Shown here in pieces: positions 13,544 to 16,394 of a stretch of 16,394 nucleotides of DNA (the stretch's first letter is position 1; each line of letters starts with the position of its first letter). The notes beneath the pieces are model-generated. The model saw only the letters and a list, made by a program, of their open reading frames with translations, was not told where the DNA came from and searched no databases. The position numbers were made by a program, and so were the translations under genes. This DNA comes from an uncultured Piscinibacter sp. (GTDB taxonomy: Bacteria > Pseudomonadota > Gammaproteobacteria > Burkholderiales > Burkholderiaceae_C). The stretch is taken from the NCBI RefSeq assembly GCF_937952055.1, contig NZ_CALFYO010000001.1:1-16394 (forward strand), given 5' to 3'.

Positions 13544-13567
13544 AACTGAAGCAGAAGGAAGAAGCAA

Positions 13568-14038
13568 ATGCCACGTCGTCGCGAAGTCCCCAAGCGCGAG
13601 ATCCTGCCCGATCCGAAGTTCGGATCGGTCGAACTCTCGAAGTTCATGAACGTGATCATGGAGTCCGGCAAGAAGGCCGTCGCCGAGCGCATCATCTATG
13701 GCGCGCTCGACCAGGTCGAGAAGAAGTCCGGCAAGGATCCGCTGGAGATCTTCAACGTCGCGCTGAACAACATCAAGCCGATGGTCGAAGTGAAGTCCCG
13801 CCGTGTCGGCGGCGCGAACTACCAAGTTCCCGTGGAAGTTCGCCCCGTGCGCCGTGTGGCGCTGGCGATGCGCTGGTTGAAGGAGTCGGCGCGCAAGCGT
13901 GGCGAGAAGTCGATGGCCCAGCGTCTGGCCAACGAGCTGCTGGAGGCCGTCGAAGGCCGCGGCGGCGCGATGAAGAAGCGCGACGAAGTGCACCGCATGG
14001 CCGAGGCGAACAAGGCCTTCTCGCACTTCCGCTTCTGA
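13568..14038 (+). CDS. rpsG: 30S ribosomal protein S7
   Basis: Encodes a 156-residue S7, the primary assembly protein that nucleates the 16S rRNA 3' major domain (the 30S head) and contacts E-site tRNA. Characteristic segments are the N-terminal PRRREVPKREILPDPKFGS, the KFMNVIMESGKKAVAERIIYGAL helix region, the GGANYQVPVEVRP beta-hairpin at about 81-93 and the C-terminal HRMAEANKAFSHFRF. ATG 13568 lies 7 nt after AAGGAA (13555-13560). In E. coli, S7 is the autogenous repressor of its operon, and the hairpins just upstream are the natural place to look for its target. fusA follows after 83 nt. Confidence 0.98.
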   Translation: MPRRREVPKREILPDPKFGSVELSKFMNVIMESGKKAVAERIIYGALDQVEKKSGKDPLEIFNVALNNIKPMVEVKSRRVGGANYQVPVEVRPVRRVALAMRWLKESARKRGEKSMAQRLANELLEAVEGRGGAMKKRDEVHRMAEANKAFSHFRF

Positions 14039-14064
14039 CCCCGACCTGCACGCAGCATTCTCTC

Positions 14065-14101
14065 GGCCGCTCTTCGGGTTACTACTGACCCGTGGGCGGC
14101 C
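14065..14101 (+). promoter_or_regulatory. Long imperfect hairpin just before fusA
   Basis: In the 83-nt rpsG-fusA gap, GGCCGC (14065-14070) pairs with GCGGCC (14096-14101). Inside it, CGGGTTA (14075-14081) pairs with TGACCCG (14086-14092) around the loop CTAC, with an internal bulge between the two stems. The base of the structure ends 9 nt before the fusA ribosome-binding site GGAG (14111-14114). No T tract follows, so a translation or mRNA-processing effect is more likely than termination. This is inferred from base pairing only. Confidence 0.5.
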
Positions 14102-14121
14102 CAAGTATTTGGAGTGACACC

Positions 14122-16224
14122 ATGGCCCGCAAGACCCCGATCGAGCGCTATCGAAACATCGGCATCTCGGCTCACATCGATGCCGGCAAGACGACGACGA
14201 CCGAGCGCATCCTCTACTACACCGGCGTGAACCACAAGATTGGTGAAGTGCACGACGGCGCGGCCACCATGGACTGGATGGCGCAGGAGCAGGAGCGCGG
14301 CATCACCATCACGTCGGCGGCGACGACCTGCTTCTGGAAGGGCATGGACCTGTCCTACCCGGAGCATCGCTTCAACATCATCGACACGCCGGGGCACGTC
14401 GACTTCACCATCGAGGTGGAGCGCTCGATGCGCGTGCTCGACGGCGCGTGCATGGTGTATTGCGCCGTGGGCGGCGTGCAGCCGCAGTCCGAGACCGTCT
14501 GGCGCCAGGCCAACAAGTACAAGGTGCCGCGCCTTGCGTTCGTCAACAAGATGGACCGCACCGGGGCCAACTTCTTCAAGGTCTACGAGCAGATGAGGAC
14601 GCGCCTCAAGGCCAATCCGGTGCCCATCGTGGTGCCGATCGGTGCCGAGGAGAACTTCGTCGGCGTGGTCGACCTGTTCAAGATGAAGGCCATCGTCTGG
14701 GATGAGGCCAGCCAGGGCATGAAGTTCGATTACGGCCCCATCCCGGCCGACCTCGAGGCCGAGTGCCAGAAGTGGCGCGAGAACATGATCGAGGCCGCCG
14801 CCGAGGCCTCGGAGGACTTGATGAACAAGTACCTCGAGACCGGCGAGCTGACCGAGGAAGAGATCAAGCTCGGTCTGCGCACGCGCACGATCGCGACCGA
14901 GATCCAGCCGATGCTGTGCGGCACGGCCTTCAAGAACAAGGGTGTGCAGCGCATGCTCGACGCGGTCATCGACTTCCTGCCTTCGCCGGTGGACATCCCG
15001 CCGGTGCCGGGCACCGACGAGGACGAGAAGGAAGTCGTCCGCAAGGCGGACGACAACGAGAAGTTCGCCGCGCTGGCGTTCAAGCTGATGACCGACCCGT
15101 ACGTCGGCCAGCTGACCTTCGTGCGCGTCTACTCGGGCGTGCTGAAGTCCGGCGACTCGGTCTTCAACCCCATCCGCGGCAAGAAGGAGCGCATCGGCCG
15201 GATCCTGCAGATGCACGCCAACCAGCGTGAGGAGATCAAGGAGATCCTGGCCGGCGACATCGCCGCCTGCGTGGGCCTGAAGGACGTGACGACGGGCGAG
15301 ACGCTGTGCGATCCGGAAGCCGTCATCACGCTCGAGAAGATGATCTTCCCCGAGCCGGTGATTTCGCAGGCCGTCGAGCCCAAGACCAAGGCCGACCAGG
15401 AGAAGATGGGCGTTGCCCTGAGCCGCCTGGCGGCCGAGGATCCGTCGTTCCGGCTGCGCACCGACGAGGAGTCGGGTCAGACCATCATCTCCGGCATGGG
15501 CGAACTGCACCTCGAGATCATCGTCGACCGCATGAAGCGCGAGTTCGGTGTGGAGGCCAACGTCGGCAAGCCGCAGGTGGCCTACCGCGAGACCATCCGC
15601 AAGACCGCGACCGACGTCGAAGGCAAGTTCGTGCGCCAGTCGGGCGGCAAGGGCCAGTACGGTCACGTCGTCTTCACGGTCGAGCCGCAGGAGCCGGGCA
15701 AGGGCTTCCAGTTCGTCGACGCCATCAAGGGCGGCGTGGTTCCGCGCGAGTTCATCCCGGCGGTCGAGAAGGGGGTGGTTGACACGCTGCCCAACGGTGT
15801 GCTGGCCGGCTATCCGGTGGTCGATGTGAAGGTCACGCTGACCTTCGGCTCGTACCACGAGGTCGACTCGAACGAGAACGCGTTCAAGATGGCCGCGTCG
15901 ATGGGCTTCAAGGAGGCCTGCCGCAAGGCCAGCCCGGTCATTCTCGAGCCGATGATGGCGGTCGAAGTCGAGACGCCGGAGGACTACGCCGGCTCGGTGA
16001 TGGGCGACCTGTCGTCCCGCCGCGGCATGGTGCAGGGCATGGACGACATGCCCGGCGGCGGCAAGGTCATCAAGGCCGAGGTGCCCCTGTCGGAGATGTT
16101 CGGCTATTCGACGACGCTGCGTTCGATGTCGCAAGGCCGCGCCACCTACACGATGGAGTTCAAGCACTACAGCGAGGCTCCGAAGAACGTCGCGGACGCG
16201 ATCATCACCGCGCGCACCAAGTAA
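14122..16224 (+). CDS. fusA: Elongation factor G
   Basis: Encodes a 700-residue EF-G (704 in E. coli), the GTPase that drives tRNA-mRNA translocation and, with RRF, ribosome recycling. G-motifs are present: the P-loop AHIDAGKT (17-24), switch I around QEQERGITITSAAT, switch II DTPGH (88-92), and NKMD (142-145). The later domains follow in order through the SGMGELHLEIIVDRMKREF and GGKGQYGHVVF segments to the C-terminal MFGYSTTLRSMSQGRA. ATG 14122 was chosen over an in-frame start 30 nt earlier because it follows GGAG (14111-14114) by 7 nt and gives the conserved MARKTPIERYRNIGIS. It is co-transcribed with rpsL, rpsG and the following tuf. Confidence 0.98.
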   Translation: MARKTPIERYRNIGISAHIDAGKTTTTERILYYTGVNHKIGEVHDGAATMDWMAQEQERGITITSAATTCFWKGMDLSYPEHRFNIIDTPGHVDFTIEVERSMRVLDGACMVYCAVGGVQPQSETVWRQANKYKVPRLAFVNKMDRTGANFFKVYEQMRTRLKANPVPIVVPIGAEENFVGVVDLFKMKAIVWDEASQGMKFDYGPIPADLEAECQKWRENMIEAAAEASEDLMNKYLETGELTEEEIKLGLRTRTIATEIQPMLCGTAFKNKGVQRMLDAVIDFLPSPVDIPPVPGTDEDEKEVVRKADDNEKFAALAFKLMTDPYVGQLTFVRVYSGVLKSGDSVFNPIRGKKERIGRILQMHANQREEIKEILAGDIAACVGLKDVTTGETLCDPEAVITLEKMIFPEPVISQAVEPKTKADQEKMGVALSRLAAEDPSFRLRTDEESGQTIISGMGELHLEIIVDRMKREFGVEANVGKPQVAYRETIRKTATDVEGKFVRQSGGKGQYGHVVFTVEPQEPGKGFQFVDAIKGGVVPREFIPAVEKGVVDTLPNGVLAGYPVVDVKVTLTFGSYHEVDSNENAFKMAASMGFKEACRKASPVILEPMMAVEVETPEDYAGSVMGDLSSRRGMVQGMDDMPGGGKVIKAEVPLSEMFGYSTTLRSMSQGRATYTMEFKHYSEAPKNVADAIITARTK

Positions 16225-16340
16225 CAGGCAAGCCGGTCTTCGGCGTATCGCCGCCTGCTGCCAGTGGCAGGCGAGACAGCGGACCGCCGGAGACCTAAAA
16301 CCGAGCACTGGACAACGCTCTTTGAACACGGAGTACTGAA
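16225..16340 (+). other. fusA-tuf spacer with small hairpins
   Basis: This 116-nt gap contains CGGCG (16241-16245) with CGCCG (16249-16253), or alternatively CGCCTG (16252-16257) with CAGGCG (16268-16273). The two share bases and cannot both form. No T tract follows and no clear promoter was recognised, so tuf is probably read from the rpsL promoter or from promoters inside fusA, as known for E. coli tufA. The tuf ribosome-binding site GGAG is at 16330-16333. Confidence 0.4.
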
Positions 16341-16394
16341 ATGGCAAAAGGCAAGTTCGAGCGGACCAAGCCGCACGTGAACGTGGGGACGATT
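16341..16394 (+). CDS. tuf: Elongation factor Tu, N-terminal start (3' truncated by window edge)
   Basis: The first 18 codons, MAKGKFERTKPHVNVGTI, are the standard EF-Tu N-terminus just before the P-loop, which lies outside the window. GGAG (16330-16333) stands 7 nt before the ATG. It is the second tuf copy, in the str (tufA-like) position after fusA, and lies in direct orientation to the copy ending at 59. It should be near-identical to that copy through gene conversion, but the two visible pieces do not overlap, so this cannot be tested here. Confidence 0.96.
   Translation, partial: MAKGKFERTKPHVNVGTI

Noticed and set aside
13819..16347. 842-aa minus-strand ORF over fusA
   Set aside because: Same antisense-register artefact as over rpoBC; composition is shadow-like and no motif is visible.

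Overview
The window is a GC-rich chromosomal segment carrying the contiguous rif and str transcription-translation clusters of a betaproteobacterium. The order is tuf - tRNA-Trp - secE - nusG - rplK - rplA - rplJ - rplL - rpoB - rpoC - [PIN gene, opposite strand] - rpsL - rpsG - fusA - tuf. A second tuf copy about 16 kb away, a tRNA-Trp just before secE, and the S12, L10 and RpoB sequences point to Betaproteobacteria, most likely Burkholderiales. The genus cannot be fixed from this sequence alone. A Rubrivivax/Leptothrix/Caldimonas-type organism is a guess from the GC-rich codon use.

Layout. Positions 1-59 are the last codons of one EF-Tu gene, followed by a complete tRNA-Trp (73-148). Positions 278-1256 hold the SecE translocase subunit and the NusG elongation factor. 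Positions 1397-3687 encode the stalk-region ribosomal proteins L11, L1, L10 and L7/L12. Positions 4002-12377 encode the beta and beta' subunits of RNA polymerase. A strong intrinsic terminator (12404-12429) closes the rif cluster. A small gene on the minus strand (12429-12863) encodes a PIN-domain putative ribonuclease. The str cluster restarts at a well-formed sigma70-type promoter (about 12883-12911) and runs through S12, S7 and EF-G into the first 18 codons of a second EF-Tu gene at the right edge.

Functionally this is core machinery. It supplies the RNA polymerase catalytic core, the factor coupling it to ribosomes (NusG), ribosomal proteins of the GTPase-associated centre and decoding region, both elongation GTPases, and one protein-export subunit. 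Co-transcription lets ribosomal proteins repress their own synthesis at leader RNAs. The gaps contain folded-RNA candidates: an L10-leader-like hairpin before rplJ, three hairpins before rplK, a multi-hairpin 314-nt gap between rplL and rpoB, four back-to-back hairpins between rpsL and rpsG, and a long imperfect hairpin before fusA.

The accessory element is the orphan PIN gene. It is convergent with rpoC and divergent from rpsL, and its start lies about 20 bp from the str promoter. I see no convincing wholly new multi-gene system. The observations most worth a second look are the PIN insertion with its possible shared, symmetric promoter, and the hairpin array in front of rpsG. A nearly 9-kb open frame antisense to rpoB-rpoC is judged a codon-usage artefact.
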